Positions 8,758 through 18,393 of a stretch of 64,000 nucleotides of DNA are shown here, one piece after another. Every line of letters begins with the position of its first letter. The stretch's first letter is position 1. Origin of the DNA: Mucilaginibacter limnophilus (lineage in GTDB: Bacteria; Bacteroidota; Bacteroidia; Sphingobacteriales; Sphingobacteriaceae). The DNA is taken from NCBI RefSeq assembly GCF_004005815.1, contig NZ_SACK01000012.1, positions 1-64,000 of the forward strand, written 5' to 3'. The notes under the pieces were generated by a model. It saw only the letters and a program-made list of their open reading frames with translations, was not told the DNA's origin and did no database searches. The translations under genes and the position numbers were made by a program.

Positions 8758-11580
8758 TTGAAATTCGTAAGGCTATTTTTTCTGCTTGCTATTGTACTAA
8801 CGGTGAATGTGGTTGCCGGCGCATACAAAAGCGGAAATATTACAATTAAACCGCTTCGCGATACCATCATTCAGCTCGATAGCAGTAAAGCTAAAGACCG
8901 CAGGCTGCTTAACGGCCCGTTCGGGAAGGCTACCGATCCGGTTACACCGGCAGGTGCGTCGCGTATCGATACCATCCCCGGACAGCGCGATACCGTACCC
9001 GGGCAGCGTGATACTACAATTGCCGATACAAGCCTCCGCCTTTCTGCAAACGATACGACTCAAAAAAGCGCCGGAGGTTTAGACGATATTGTACACCCTT
9101 ATGCAGAAGATTCTATTATAGTTGATAACGTACACGACATGATGTACCTGTATGGCAAGGCTCGTGTAAGTTATCAGGATGTGGAACTTGATGCTGAATA
9201 CATCCGTGTCGACCGTAAAAATCACCTGATATTTGCAAGCGGCGCAAAAAGCCCAAAAACAGGCAGGTATATCGGTCGCCCTATATTTAAACAAGGCAAT
9301 GATAAACCGGCCTATGCCGACTCGTTATTATTTGATTACGATACCAAAAAAGGTAAAATATTTAACCCTGCAACCGAGCAGGACGGTAATTTTATATCCG
9401 GTGGGCAGGCAAAAAAGTTGAACGAAACAGAAGTGGCCTATCGGAATGTGATTTTTAGTACCTGTAACGAGCCATTTCCTGATACCCACTTTGGTATTGT
9501 TATCACAAAAGGTATAGGAGAGAAGAAGCGAATAATATCTGGCCCGGCATATCTCGAAATATTGAACGTGCCACTACCATTAGCTATACCTTTTGGCTTT
9601 TTTCCAAAGCCCGACTCCCGTACATCGGGTGTAATACTGCCGACATTTGGTGAGGATAACAAGCTTGGTTTCTTTATGCGGAACCTTGGTTACTATATCG
9701 CGCTTAATGATAATATTGACTTTACAAATAACGCGTCGATATACTCAAAAGGTTCTTATGAGTTGAGTACGGCCGCGCGTTATCTGAAACGTTATAAGTA
9801 TCAGGGTAACATGACGCTGAGCTATGGCTCACACAATTATGGCCTGCCCGGAGACCCGCCGCGTAAAGACTTCAATATATCATGGACACATAGCCAGGAC
9901 CCTAATGCTAACCCGGGTACTACTTTCAGCGCCTCGGTTAATGCCGGTACTTCAAGCTTTTATCAAAACTCGCCGGCAGGTCAAAACTATAGTCTTACAC
10001 AGTTAACGCAAAACAACTTGCGTTCGAGTATATCATACGGTAAAACCTGGGCAGGTACGCCATTCAACTTAAACGTGAGCTTAGGCCATAGCCAGGACAT
10101 TACACAAAAAAGGGTAACACTTGATCTGCCTACCGTATCGTTCAACATGTCGACGCTAAGTCCGTTTGACAGCAAGAACCGTGTTGGTGAGCAAAAATGG
10201 TATCAAAAAATAACTGTAGGCTATAGCATGCAGGCGCAAAACCGGCTTGATAATATACCCGAATCGCAGCTGTTTAAATCCGAAACACTAACGAGGCGTA
10301 TGAAAAACGGCATGCAGCACCAAATACCTATCGGATTAAGCTTGAATGTATTGAAGTATTTCCAGTTTAACACTTCAGCCAACTATACCGAGCGCTGGTA
10401 CCTCCAAACCATACGCAAACGTTATGATCGTGATGATCCGGATGTGTCACCTGGTACTCCGGTTACCGATACGGTTGGCGGTTTCGCGCGTGCGGGTGAG
10501 TACAGCCTGAGTGCCGGTATGTCAACCAAAGTTTATAGTATTGCTAACTTTAAAGGAAAATTGCGTGCCTTACGCCATGTAATGACACCATCGGTAAGCT
10601 TTAACTACAGGCCCGATTTTTCTGATCCGAGCTATGGCTATTACCGCACTATTGTAAGCGATGCTTCAATACCTTATGGTTACACTGCGCAAACCTATTC
10701 GATATTTGAGCAGGCGGTTTATGGTGGGCCTTCAGCAGGCCGTTCGGCAGGTATAGGTATCAATATTGATAACACAATCGACGCTAAACTGCGTCCAAGC
10801 AGTACAGATACATCAAATACCGAAAAAAAGATATCCATACTACAGGGCCTTACGTTTTCGACGTTTTACAATTTCGCGGCCGATTCTATAAAATTATCGC
10901 CAATCAATTTTTCGGGTCACACCGGGTTGTTCGGACAAAAGATCAATATCAGTTTCAACGGCTCACTTAACCCGTATGTTACCCAGTCGCTCGATTCTAT
11001 TTCAAACGGCCGTGTAATACGCTTTGCAAGGCCACTGTCGCGTTTTACCTGGCAGGATGGAAAGCTTCCTCGTCTTACGTCGTTTAACGTATCAATGAGT
11101 GGTAGTCTAAACTCAACGTCGTTCAACCCTAAAAAACAAAATCAGCCAAATACCCTTAATAACATGACGCCCGAGCAATCAAGCAAGCTTGCCTTGCTTA
11201 ATAGTGACCCTGGCGCTTACATTGATTTTAATGTACCGTGGAATGTGTCCTTTAGCTATAACTTTACTTACAGCAATAACGTGGTGTCAAAAAATACAAC
11301 CAATACGTTGATGATAAGCGGCGATGTAAGCATAACACCTAAGTGGAAAGTGCAATACTCTACAAACGTCGATTTAAAAGTGCGGCAGATAAGCAGTGCT
11401 ACATCTTTCGCCATATACCGCGACCTGCATTGTTGGGATCTTTCAGTGCAATGGCTGCCGTTTGGTTATTACAAGTCATATAATGTAACCATTAAGGTGA
11501 AATCGTCAATTCTTCAGGATTTGAAACTGACAAAACGTAGCGATTATACCAGTAACCAATATTACGGAGGCGGGTTTTAA
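8758..11580 (+). CDS. lptD: LptD-like outer-membrane LPS-assembly protein
   Basis: Putative LPS transport/assembly barrel of the outer membrane. A signal peptide (MKFVRLFFLLAIVLTVNVVAGA) is followed by a low-complexity Asp/Thr-rich linker with near-repeats of PGQRDT (about residues 75-87). Next comes an OstA/LptD N-terminal domain (DMMYLYGKARVSYQDVELDA) and a long C-terminal region rich in aromatic residues and alternating beta strands. The 940 residues match the Bacteroidota version of the family. The start is TTG at 8758. It is the first gene of a pair with cinA, which starts 1 bp after its stop. Confidence 0.88.
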   Translation: MKFVRLFFLLAIVLTVNVVAGAYKSGNITIKPLRDTIIQLDSSKAKDRRLLNGPFGKATDPVTPAGASRIDTIPGQRDTVPGQRDTTIADTSLRLSANDTTQKSAGGLDDIVHPYAEDSIIVDNVHDMMYLYGKARVSYQDVELDAEYIRVDRKNHLIFASGAKSPKTGRYIGRPIFKQGNDKPAYADSLLFDYDTKKGKIFNPATEQDGNFISGGQAKKLNETEVAYRNVIFSTCNEPFPDTHFGIVITKGIGEKKRIISGPAYLEILNVPLPLAIPFGFFPKPDSRTSGVILPTFGEDNKLGFFMRNLGYYIALNDNIDFTNNASIYSKGSYELSTAARYLKRYKYQGNMTLSYGSHNYGLPGDPPRKDFNISWTHSQDPNANPGTTFSASVNAGTSSFYQNSPAGQNYSLTQLTQNNLRSSISYGKTWAGTPFNLNVSLGHSQDITQKRVTLDLPTVSFNMSTLSPFDSKNRVGEQKWYQKITVGYSMQAQNRLDNIPESQLFKSETLTRRMKNGMQHQIPIGLSLNVLKYFQFNTSANYTERWYLQTIRKRYDRDDPDVSPGTPVTDTVGGFARAGEYSLSAGMSTKVYSIANFKGKLRALRHVMTPSVSFNYRPDFSDPSYGYYRTIVSDASIPYGYTAQTYSIFEQAVYGGPSAGRSAGIGINIDNTIDAKLRPSSTDTSNTEKKISILQGLTFSTFYNFAADSIKLSPINFSGHTGLFGQKINISFNGSLNPYVTQSLDSISNGRVIRFARPLSRFTWQDGKLPRLTSFNVSMSGSLNSTSFNPKKQNQPNTLNNMTPEQSSKLALLNSDPGAYIDFNVPWNVSFSYNFTYSNNVVSKNTTNTLMISGDVSITPKWKVQYSTNVDLKVRQISSATSFAIYRDLHCWDLSVQWLPFGYYKSYNVTIKVKSSILQDLKLTKRSDYTSNQYYGGGF

Positions 11581-11581
11581 C

Positions 11582-12820
11582 ATGCTGGCAGAGATAATTA
11601 CCATTGGCGACGAGATACTTATAGGGCAAATTGTTGATACCAATTCGGCATGGATGGGGCAGCAGCTCAACAAAATCGGTATAAAAGTAAAACAAATATC
11701 ATCAGTGTCTGATGACAGGGAGCATATCTTGAATGCCCTTGCCGAGGCGTCAAAACGCGCAGATGTTATATTGATAACCGGTGGCCTTGGCCCCACCAAA
11801 GATGATATTACAAAAAAGACACTCGCTGAATATTTTAATGTTGGCTTGATGGAAAATCAGGATGCGCTGGACAATGTTGAGCGGATATTTAAAAGATACA
11901 ACCGGCCATTACTTGAAGTAAATAAACAACAAGCTTTGGTGCCCGAAAATTGTGAGGTGATACTGAACGAGAACGGTACCGCGCCGGGCATGTGGTTTAA
12001 TCATCACGGAAAAATCTATATGTCGATGCCGGGTGTACCTTTCGAGATGATGTACATGATGGAAGGGCAGGTGTTGCCAAAACTGCAAGCCACCATTGAG
12101 TTACCTGTTATTGTACACAAAACGATTTTAACAGCCGGAGAAGGTGAATCATTTTTAGCTGAAACTATTGCAGATATAGAAGACAGTTTACCGCCGCATA
12201 TTAAGCTGGCTTATCTGCCTAAATTAGGACAAGTAAGACTTAGGCTTAGCGGGTTTGGAGATGATGCACGAGCTTTGGAGAAAGAGGTTGAGCATTATGC
12301 ATCACAAATTATTGAACGCGTAAAGCATGTGGTAGTTGCAGAAGAAGATCTGCCAATAGAGAAAGCCATACTTAACCAAATGGAGCAGCGCGGGCTGACA
12401 CTTTCAACGGCTGAAAGCTGCACCGGCGGTTTAATCTCACATATGCTTACGCAGCATCTGGGCTCGTCAAAGGTATTTTTAGGCGGTGCGGTGTCATATT
12501 CAAATGACTTGAAAGAAGATATTTTGGATGTGAAGCATGAAACTTTACAGCAATTTGGCGCAGTAAGCGAGCAAACTGCTGTAGAAATGGCTGAAGGCGC
12601 CCTTAAAAATTTCAAGTCGGATTACGCCGTAGCGGTAACCGGTATTGCAGGGCCCGACGGTGGTACGCCAGATAAGCCTGTCGGAACTGTTTGGATAGCA
12701 GTAGTTTCGGCAAATAACCGCCAAATAAAGAAATTCACATATGTTGGCAAGCGCCTGCAAAACATCGAACGGAGTGCTATTTCGGCGTTTACAATGTTGA
12801 ATAATTTATTAAAAGCGTAA
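11582..12820 (+). CDS. cinA: CinA: nicotinamide-nucleotide amidase / competence-damage protein
   Basis: Two-domain cytoplasmic protein. The N-terminal MoCF-like domain (about 1-170) contains ITIGDEILIGQIVDTN and TGGLGPTKDD. The C-terminal CinA domain (from about 255) contains STAESCTGG with the catalytic serine and VAVTGIAGPDGGTPDKPVGTVW. The C-terminal domain deamidates nicotinamide mononucleotide in NAD salvage, and the N-terminal domain in some members cleaves ADP-ribose. At 412 residues both domains are complete. It is tightly coupled to the lptD-like gene upstream. Confidence 0.94.
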   Translation: MLAEIITIGDEILIGQIVDTNSAWMGQQLNKIGIKVKQISSVSDDREHILNALAEASKRADVILITGGLGPTKDDITKKTLAEYFNVGLMENQDALDNVERIFKRYNRPLLEVNKQQALVPENCEVILNENGTAPGMWFNHHGKIYMSMPGVPFEMMYMMEGQVLPKLQATIELPVIVHKTILTAGEGESFLAETIADIEDSLPPHIKLAYLPKLGQVRLRLSGFGDDARALEKEVEHYASQIIERVKHVVVAEEDLPIEKAILNQMEQRGLTLSTAESCTGGLISHMLTQHLGSSKVFLGGAVSYSNDLKEDILDVKHETLQQFGAVSEQTAVEMAEGALKNFKSDYAVAVTGIAGPDGGTPDKPVGTVWIAVVSANNRQIKKFTYVGKRLQNIERSAISAFTMLNNLLKA

Positions 12821-12878
12821 TCAAGTTCCCCTTTTCATTGTTTATTTTTGAGCCGACCAACTGTACAATTTCTATTCT

Positions 12879-14387
12879 ATGGCTAAATATCAGCTGTTGT
12901 TACCAAAAATGGGAGAGAGTGTTGCCGAAGCAACTATTACTAACTGGGTAAAAAAACCGGGTGACCGCATTGACGCTGATGACTCGGTTGTGGAGATCGC
13001 TACAGATAAGGTTGATTCTGAAGTGCCCTCACCTGTAAGCGGCCGTCTGCTTGAGCAATTGTTTGCCGAAAATGACACCGTTGAAGTTGGCAGTGTAATA
13101 GCCATTATTGAAACCGATGGTCCCGACGAAGAACCGCCCGTACAAACACCTGCCCAAAATAAGGTTGAGGTTAAAGAAACAGCTGCTGAAACAGCCCCGC
13201 TACCTCAACCAGAAGTGCAAGCACAACACACTGCCAGACCTGCAACCGAGCAAGACCCGATAGAGCCGGAAGTCGAAACTTTTCAGGCAGCTGATGAAAC
13301 CGCTCAGGACGATGCCGAGCCCGAACTTTTAGCCGCCGATGTACCCTATACACAGCAATTACAGCAACAGCCCGATCCTGCGCCTGCTGCTCAGGTAAAA
13401 TCGTCATCCATCAGATTTTATTCGCCGTTGGTAAGAAACATTGCCAATGCGGAAGGAATCGGCAACGAAGAACTGGACAATATTCCGGGTACCGGTGCTG
13501 AAGGACGCCTTACAAAGGATGACCTGCTGGCTTATATTGAAAACAAAGGTAAACCTGCCTTTAAGCCTGCGGCCGCACTACAACAACAAACTTCACAATC
13601 TGTTGCCCAGCCTCAGGCTGCTAAGCCGCAATCCGCAGCACCTGCTTTTGAGGCTCCTAAAACAGTATCAGTTTCTGGTGGCGACGAGATTATCGAGATG
13701 GACAGGATGCGCAAACTCATTGCCGAGCATATGGTAATGAGCAAGCAGGTATCTCCGCATGTTACCTCGTTTGTTGAGGCTGATGTAACCAGCCTGGTGC
13801 AATGGCGCGATAAGGTAAAAAGCACTTTTGAAAAACGTGAAGGTGAAAAGATAACCTTTACGCCGATATTTATCGAGGCGGTTGTAAAAGCCATTAAAGA
13901 TTTCCCGCTAATCAATGTATCTGTTAACGGAACACAGATCATCAAAAAAAGAGATATCAATATTGGTATGGCCGCGGCGTTGCCAAGCGGTAACCTGATA
14001 GTGCCTGTTATAAAACGTGCTGATCAATTGAACCTGTTGGGGCTAACCAAACAGGTTAATGATCTGGCTAACCGTGCACGTGCAAATAAGCTTAATCCTG
14101 ATGATATAAAGGAAGGCACCTTTACCATTACCAATGTAGGTTCGTTTGGTAATGTAATGGGTACGCCAATTATCAATCAGCCACAAGCAGCTATACTGGC
14201 TGTTGGCGCGATAAAGAAGAAGCCGGCAGTAATTGAAACTCCTGAAGGGGATGTTATTGCCATCAGGCACATGATGTTCCTGTCGCTGTCATATGACCAC
14301 CGTGTTATTGACGGTGCACTGGGGGGGACCTTCCTGAGCCGTATCGCTCATTACCTGGAGGAATGGGATAGTAAAAGAGAAATATAA
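12879..14387 (+). CDS. 2-oxo acid dehydrogenase E2 component (dihydrolipoamide acyltransferase)
   Basis: E2 subunit of a 2-oxo acid dehydrogenase complex. Domains in order: lipoyl domain with IATDKVDSEVPSP (lipoyl lysine K44), a long Pro/Ala/Gln-rich linker, a peripheral-subunit-binding domain (FYSPLVRNIANAEG ... GRLTKDDLLAYI, about 182-226), a second linker, and the catalytic acyltransferase domain ending in SYDHRVIDGALG with the active-site His and Asp. Overall length is 502 residues. The acyl group (branched-chain, pyruvate or 2-oxoglutarate) cannot be fixed from this gene alone; E1 and E3 are not adjacent. A strong hairpin terminator follows. Confidence 0.92.
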   Translation: MAKYQLLLPKMGESVAEATITNWVKKPGDRIDADDSVVEIATDKVDSEVPSPVSGRLLEQLFAENDTVEVGSVIAIIETDGPDEEPPVQTPAQNKVEVKETAAETAPLPQPEVQAQHTARPATEQDPIEPEVETFQAADETAQDDAEPELLAADVPYTQQLQQQPDPAPAAQVKSSSIRFYSPLVRNIANAEGIGNEELDNIPGTGAEGRLTKDDLLAYIENKGKPAFKPAAALQQQTSQSVAQPQAAKPQSAAPAFEAPKTVSVSGGDEIIEMDRMRKLIAEHMVMSKQVSPHVTSFVEADVTSLVQWRDKVKSTFEKREGEKITFTPIFIEAVVKAIKDFPLINVSVNGTQIIKKRDINIGMAAALPSGNLIVPVIKRADQLNLLGLTKQVNDLANRARANKLNPDDIKEGTFTITNVGSFGNVMGTPIINQPQAAILAVGAIKKKPAVIETPEGDVIAIRHMMFLSLSYDHRVIDGALGGTFLSRIAHYLEEWDSKREI

Positions 14388-14434
14388 TTTGTTATAAGTG
14401 CCGGGCTTCGCTCACGATTTACAGAAGATACAAA

Positions 14435-14469
14435 AAAGAAAAAGCTCCGGAAATCGGAGCTTTTTCTTT
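14435..14469. terminator. Bidirectional intrinsic terminator
   Basis: Perfect 15-bp stem (14435-14449 with 14455-14469) around AGCTCCG and a GAAAT loop. Its outer part is A-rich on one side and T-rich on the other, so it can end transcription of the E2 gene on the plus strand and of hom on the minus strand. Confidence 0.9.
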
Positions 14470-14485
14470 GTAACAACCTCATAAT

Positions 14486-15724
14486 TTAACTTTGGTAAAG
14501 TTCGGCTGTTTGTTTCGCCGTAGCTAAGCTGACCCCTGTTAGCTGATCGGCAAAGGCTATAAATGCCTTGTTATCTGATATACGGTATTTATTATCGATC
14601 AGATTTTGCAAATTGATTTTTCCGATAACAAATTTATAACTGTCAGAAATGTAGCGTTCAAAAATATGCTCAAAGCCAAGGTCTTCCACCAGGCTGTCAT
14701 CTGTATAACGCAGGTAAACGGTTAATTCAATATCATTCGTGAATTGTAAACTGCCTTTTTGTTTAGCTTTTTTGTACTCGTATTGGTAATCGTAGCGCAA
14801 CGCCGCAACGTCTGAAAGTACCGCCGCGCCGGTTGGATGTCCGCCTGCACCTTTACCAAAAAAGAACTGCTGATCGGCAAATGCCGCCTGAACAATTACG
14901 CCGTTGTACTCATATTCAACATTGTACAAAAACTCATGCTCGTTAACCAGCTTTGGCAGAACAAATAATGCAACATGTTTATCGTCAAGCTCTTTGGCAA
15001 CAGGTACCAGCTTAATTTTCAGGTTCTTTTCGCGGGTGTACTGCAAGTCGTACGGCGACAGGTTTTGTATACCGATATTCAGCACATCATCCGGGTTAAC
15101 TACTACGCCATAAGCATGAGCCGCTGCAATTACAAGTTTAAACTTGGCGTCGTATCCACCAACGTCCATAGTAGGGTCGGTCTCTGCAAAGCCAAGGTCT
15201 TGTGCTTGTTTTAACGCGCTGGCGTAATCAAGATTTTCTAAAAATCCTTTCGACAGAATATAGTTTGATGAACCATTGAAGATGCCGCTTATACTGTGCA
15301 GTAATTCATTGTCATAGTACTCTTCAAGGTTACGGATAATAGGAATACTGCCGCAAACCGCGCCTTCATACAATAGGGATGTACCATACTCATGCTGAAT
15401 ATTGATAAGTTCTTCCAAATGAAGAGCAAGCATTTTTTTACTGGCCGACACAACATTTTTGCCCGATTTTAAGGCTGTAGAAACGATATGATAAGCCGCT
15501 TCAGTATCATTTATCAACTCGATTATCGTATTAATCTCCGGGTTATTCAGTATTTCGTCCCTGTCAGTAGTGAACAGTTCGGCAGGTAATGTCCTTTTTT
15601 TTGTAGGATCTTTTATGGCGATCTTTACAATTTCGAGGTTGAGGTTTTTGGTTTTAATGATATCATACAAACCCTGGCCAACCACGCCGAAACCAAATAA
15701 TCCTATAGTAAGTTTTTTACTCAT
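14486..15724 (-). CDS. hom: Homoserine dehydrogenase
   Basis: Reduces aspartate semialdehyde to homoserine, the branch-point step for methionine and threonine. It starts with a Rossmann NAD(P)-binding segment (IGLFGFGVVGQGLYDII) and contains SASKKML, the GAVCGSIPIIRNL region and FNGSSNYILSKG, all typical of the enzyme. Catalytic DVGGYDAKFKL follows. The 412-residue length leaves a C-terminal extension of about 90 residues, the place of the regulatory ACT domain in related enzymes. Its first 4 bp overlap the end of metX (ATGA), so translation of the two is coupled. It is the last gene of the SAM-riboswitch operon. Confidence 0.95.
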   Translation of the reverse strand: MSKKLTIGLFGFGVVGQGLYDIIKTKNLNLEIVKIAIKDPTKKRTLPAELFTTDRDEILNNPEINTIIELINDTEAAYHIVSTALKSGKNVVSASKKMLALHLEELINIQHEYGTSLLYEGAVCGSIPIIRNLEEYYDNELLHSISGIFNGSSNYILSKGFLENLDYASALKQAQDLGFAETDPTMDVGGYDAKFKLVIAAAHAYGVVVNPDDVLNIGIQNLSPYDLQYTREKNLKIKLVPVAKELDDKHVALFVLPKLVNEHEFLYNVEYEYNGVIVQAAFADQQFFFGKGAGGHPTGAAVLSDVAALRYDYQYEYKKAKQKGSLQFTNDIELTVYLRYTDDSLVEDLGFEHIFERYISDSYKFVIGKINLQNLIDNKYRISDNKAFIAFADQLTGVSLATAKQTAELYQS

Positions 15725-16776
15725 GCTGTGCGTTGTAGTTCAATAATCTTTCCTTTAACATCCGTTTTCAGGAATGACTTTATTATGTTAGTTAATGCTT
15801 CAGTTTCAATTAAAAAGCCGTCGTGTCCATAAAATGAGTCGAACTCGGCAAACGACGCTTTGGGTATATGCTGAAAAAGATATTGCTGCTCTTCAACAGG
15901 GAACAATACGTCTGATTTTATACCTATCACTAATGTTTTTGCTTTTATAAGGCTTAGCGCTTTTTCAACACCGCCACGGCTACGGCCCACGTTGTGTGAA
16001 TCCATTACCTTGCTCAGGTACCAGTAGCTGTAAGCATTAAAACGGTTGACTAACTTCTGGCCCTGGTAATTTTGATAGCTTGAGGATTTAAAACCGTCGG
16101 TGATGTTATCAGTATCTTCCTGCTGGGTAACGTTATAAGTTTTGTAACCACGGTAGGATAGAAGAGCTATGCTGCGTGCTGCTTTAAGTCCTTTGGCGCC
16201 GCCATCAGGTGTGTTGCTGTAAAAGGTTCGGTCGGCAGTTAAGGCAAGGCGCTGTGATTCATTAAAGGCGATGCCCCATGCCGAATGCTTCGCGTTGGTG
16301 GCGATTAGCACAGCATTTTTAATACGCTCAGGTTCGGAAATAGCCCATTCCATTGCCTGCTGCCCGCCAAGTGATCCGCCTATAAGCAGGTGGATATCCT
16401 GCACGTTCAAATGATCAGCAAGCAGTTTATGTGCCTCCACAATATCCCTTACGGTTACCTGCGGAAATGACAGATAGTATGGCTGACCCGTAACCGGGTT
16501 AATACTTAACGGGCTGGTGGTACCATAAGGTGAACTCAGGATATTAGCACAAACGATAAAGTGTTCATCCGGATTAAAAAATTCCTTATCACCAAAAAGG
16601 CCTTTCCACCAGTCAAAAACATCCGAATTGGCTGTAAGCGCATGGCAAACCCAAATAACGTTATCACGGTTGGCGTTTAACTTGCCATAGGTGTGAAAGC
16701 CTATCTCGAGATGCTGCAATTGCGCGCCCGATTCGAGCCTGAATGTTTTTGTGTATTTAAATACTTCTGTGTTCAT
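15721..16776 (-). CDS. metX: Homoserine O-acetyltransferase
   Basis: Alpha/beta-hydrolase fold acyltransferase that activates homoserine for sulfhydrylation by MetY. The nucleophile elbow GGSLGGQQ and the C-terminal YGHDGFLIE with the catalytic Asp/His are present. The start used is the ATG at 16776 (MNTEVFKYTK). An in-frame ATG at 16794 lies inside a stable hairpin and is less likely. About 351 residues, usual for MetX. It sits between metY and hom in one operon, giving the order metY-metX-hom and a short direct-sulfhydrylation route from aspartate semialdehyde to homocysteine. Confidence 0.95.
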   Translation of the reverse strand: MNTEVFKYTKTFRLESGAQLQHLEIGFHTYGKLNANRDNVIWVCHALTANSDVFDWWKGLFGDKEFFNPDEHFIVCANILSSPYGTTSPLSINPVTGQPYYLSFPQVTVRDIVEAHKLLADHLNVQDIHLLIGGSLGGQQAMEWAISEPERIKNAVLIATNAKHSAWGIAFNESQRLALTADRTFYSNTPDGGAKGLKAARSIALLSYRGYKTYNVTQQEDTDNITDGFKSSSYQNYQGQKLVNRFNAYSYWYLSKVMDSHNVGRSRGGVEKALSLIKAKTLVIGIKSDVLFPVEEQQYLFQHIPKASFAEFDSFYGHDGFLIETEALTNIIKSFLKTDVKGKIIELQRTA

Positions 16777-16788
16777 CAATTTCAAATA

Positions 16789-16815
16789 AACCATCCTGCG
16801 CTAAGCAGGATGGTT
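16789..16815 (-). other. Intercistronic hairpin between metY and metX
   Basis: A perfect 11-bp stem (AACCATCCTGC, 16789-16799, with its complement 16805-16815) and a 5-nt loop, ending 13 nt before the metX start codon. On the coding strand it is followed by TATTTG, not a U-run, so it is not a classical terminator. It may stabilise or process the mRNA, or set metX translation. Confidence 0.6.
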
Positions 16816-16839
16816 CTTACCTACTAATCAATATAACCT

Positions 16840-18162
16840 TTAAGCAAGGTCAAGCTCTTCTTGTTTAATTTTGCTTAAAGCCTGTTCAAAATCGGCTTTT
16901 ATATCATCAATATGCTCAATACCAACAGATACGCGCAACTGATTTGGTTTTACACCTGCTGATAGTTGTTCTTCGTCGCTTAATTGCTGGTGTGTAGTTG
17001 CCGATGGCTGGATGATAAGCGTTTTTGCATCGCCTACGTTTGCAAGGTGGCTGGCAAGCTGAACGCTGTCAATAATCTTTGTCGCGTTTTCTTTTCCACC
17101 TTTTACTTCAAATGAAAGCACTGAACCAAAGCCGTTTTTCAGATATTTTTTGGCAAGCTCATGGTGAGGTGATGATGTAAGGCCGGGGTAAGATACATTT
17201 TCAACCTGCGGATGCTGCTCAAGCCATTTGGCCAGTTCAAGCGCATTATCAACATGGCGCTGTACCCGAAGCGATAATGTTTCAAGCCCCTGAAGCAACA
17301 GCCATGAATTAAATGGCGATTGCGACGGGCCGAAATCTCTCAAACCTTCAACGCGTGCACGAATGATGTACTGAATATTACCGAACGGGCCGCCAATGCC
17401 AAACACATCATTAAATACAAGACCATGATAACCTTCAGATGGTTCAGTAAATTGTTTGAATTTTCCGTTACCCCAGTTATAAGTACCGGCGTCAACAATA
17501 ACACCGCCAATGCTGGTACCGTGGCCGCCTATCCATTTGGTAGCCGATTGTACCACCACATGCGCACCGTGCTCAATAGGACGGAACAGGTAACCTGCAG
17601 CGCCAAAGGTGTTGTCAACTATAAATGGAAGATCGTGTTTATTAGCTATCGCTGATATTTTTTCAAAATCAGGAATGTTGTAGCCCGGGTTGCCAATGGT
17701 TTCTGCGTAAATAGCTTTGGTGTTACCATCAATAAGTGCTTCAATGCTTTCGGGACTGTCGTCTTTTGCAAAACGCACTTCAATGCCAATACGTTTAAAG
17801 GCTACTTTAAACTGGTTGTAAGTTCCGCCATACAGAAATGGTGAGGTTACAAAATTATCGCCTGCCTGCAAGATATTATTCAGCGCGATGAATTGTGCCG
17901 CCTGGCCCGATGCAGTTGCTAAAGCCGCCACACCACCTTCTAATGCCGCTACGCGTTTTTCAAAAACGTCGGTAGTTGGGTTCATCAGGCGGGTATAAAT
18001 ATTACCGAATTCTTTCAGGGCGAACAGGTTTGCGCCATGCTCGGCACTGTTAAATACGTAAGATGTTGTTTGGTATAAAGGCACGGCGCGTGCGCCTGTA
18101 GTTGGTTCGACCTCCTGGCCGGCATGTAATTGTAATGTTTCGAATTTTAGGTTTGCAGACAT
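16840..18162 (-). CDS. metY: O-acetylhomoserine sulfhydrylase (aminocarboxypropyltransferase)
   Basis: PLP-dependent enzyme of the Cys/Met-metabolism family. It uses sulfide and O-acetylhomoserine to make homocysteine. The PLP lysine lies in QSATKWIGGHGTSIGG, with the upstream VDNTFGAAGYL and the substrate loop region. The 440-residue length, with an insert compared to cystathionine gamma-synthases (about 370), points to MetY rather than MetB. It heads the operon metY-metX-hom. Its mRNA leader carries a SAM-I riboswitch and a cysteine-rich small ORF, so expression should fall when SAM is plentiful. Confidence 0.95.
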   Translation of the reverse strand: MSANLKFETLQLHAGQEVEPTTGARAVPLYQTTSYVFNSAEHGANLFALKEFGNIYTRLMNPTTDVFEKRVAALEGGVAALATASGQAAQFIALNNILQAGDNFVTSPFLYGGTYNQFKVAFKRIGIEVRFAKDDSPESIEALIDGNTKAIYAETIGNPGYNIPDFEKISAIANKHDLPFIVDNTFGAAGYLFRPIEHGAHVVVQSATKWIGGHGTSIGGVIVDAGTYNWGNGKFKQFTEPSEGYHGLVFNDVFGIGGPFGNIQYIIRARVEGLRDFGPSQSPFNSWLLLQGLETLSLRVQRHVDNALELAKWLEQHPQVENVSYPGLTSSPHHELAKKYLKNGFGSVLSFEVKGGKENATKIIDSVQLASHLANVGDAKTLIIQPSATTHQQLSDEEQLSAGVKPNQLRVSVGIEHIDDIKADFEQALSKIKQEELDLA

Positions 18163-18289
18163 GATTGTTTAAGATTAATTTGTTTTTGAATTTTGTTAGT
18201 TAGATGCGGGTTATGCACAGCATGTGCACTCCGTTGATTTACACGTGTTTCCTATTAGACGAAAAAATAGGGGACTGCGCTACAGTTGT

Positions 18290-18385
18290 TTAACAACAGC
18301 AACACATACAACAAATACAGCAAGCTGGGGGATAGCTCGTTGATATAACCTGTAATTCGTTTTTTACGCTAACTAATTTTTTCAT
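18290..18385 (-). CDS. Predicted cysteine-rich leader peptide (31 aa) between SAM riboswitch and metY
   Basis: A short ORF with an ATG at 18385 and a TAA at 18290-18292. The product begins MKKLVSVKNELQ and ends CCICCMCCCC, that is eight Cys and one Met codon in the last ten. It begins 9 nt after the last base of the riboswitch P1 stem and ends 127 nt before metY. Codons for Tyr-Pro-Pro (TATCCCCC, 18327-18334) are exactly complementary to GGGGGATA at the 3' edge of the riboswitch (18399-18406). I infer a regulatory leader whose translation depends on charged tRNA-Cys, or a small metal-binding peptide. The coding strand here is TGT-rich, so low complexity could also create the Cys run by chance. 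Confidence 0.6.
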   Translation of the reverse strand: MKKLVSVKNELQVISTSYPPACCICCMCCCC

Positions 18386-18393
18386 GGTTGTTA

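Noticed and set aside
13441..13737. 98-aa ORF inside the E2 acyltransferase gene
   Set aside because: Same-strand shadow of the subunit-binding domain and linker of the E2 protein; no independent start signal or domain.
18181..18290. A Rho-independent terminator between the cysteine-rich leader ORF and metY
   Set aside because: Small hairpins exist (GTTGT/ACAAC near 18290; CCTATT/AATAGG around 18250-18270; TGCACA/TGTGCA near 18215-18230), but none has a GC-rich stem followed by a U-run, so I do not call a terminator.
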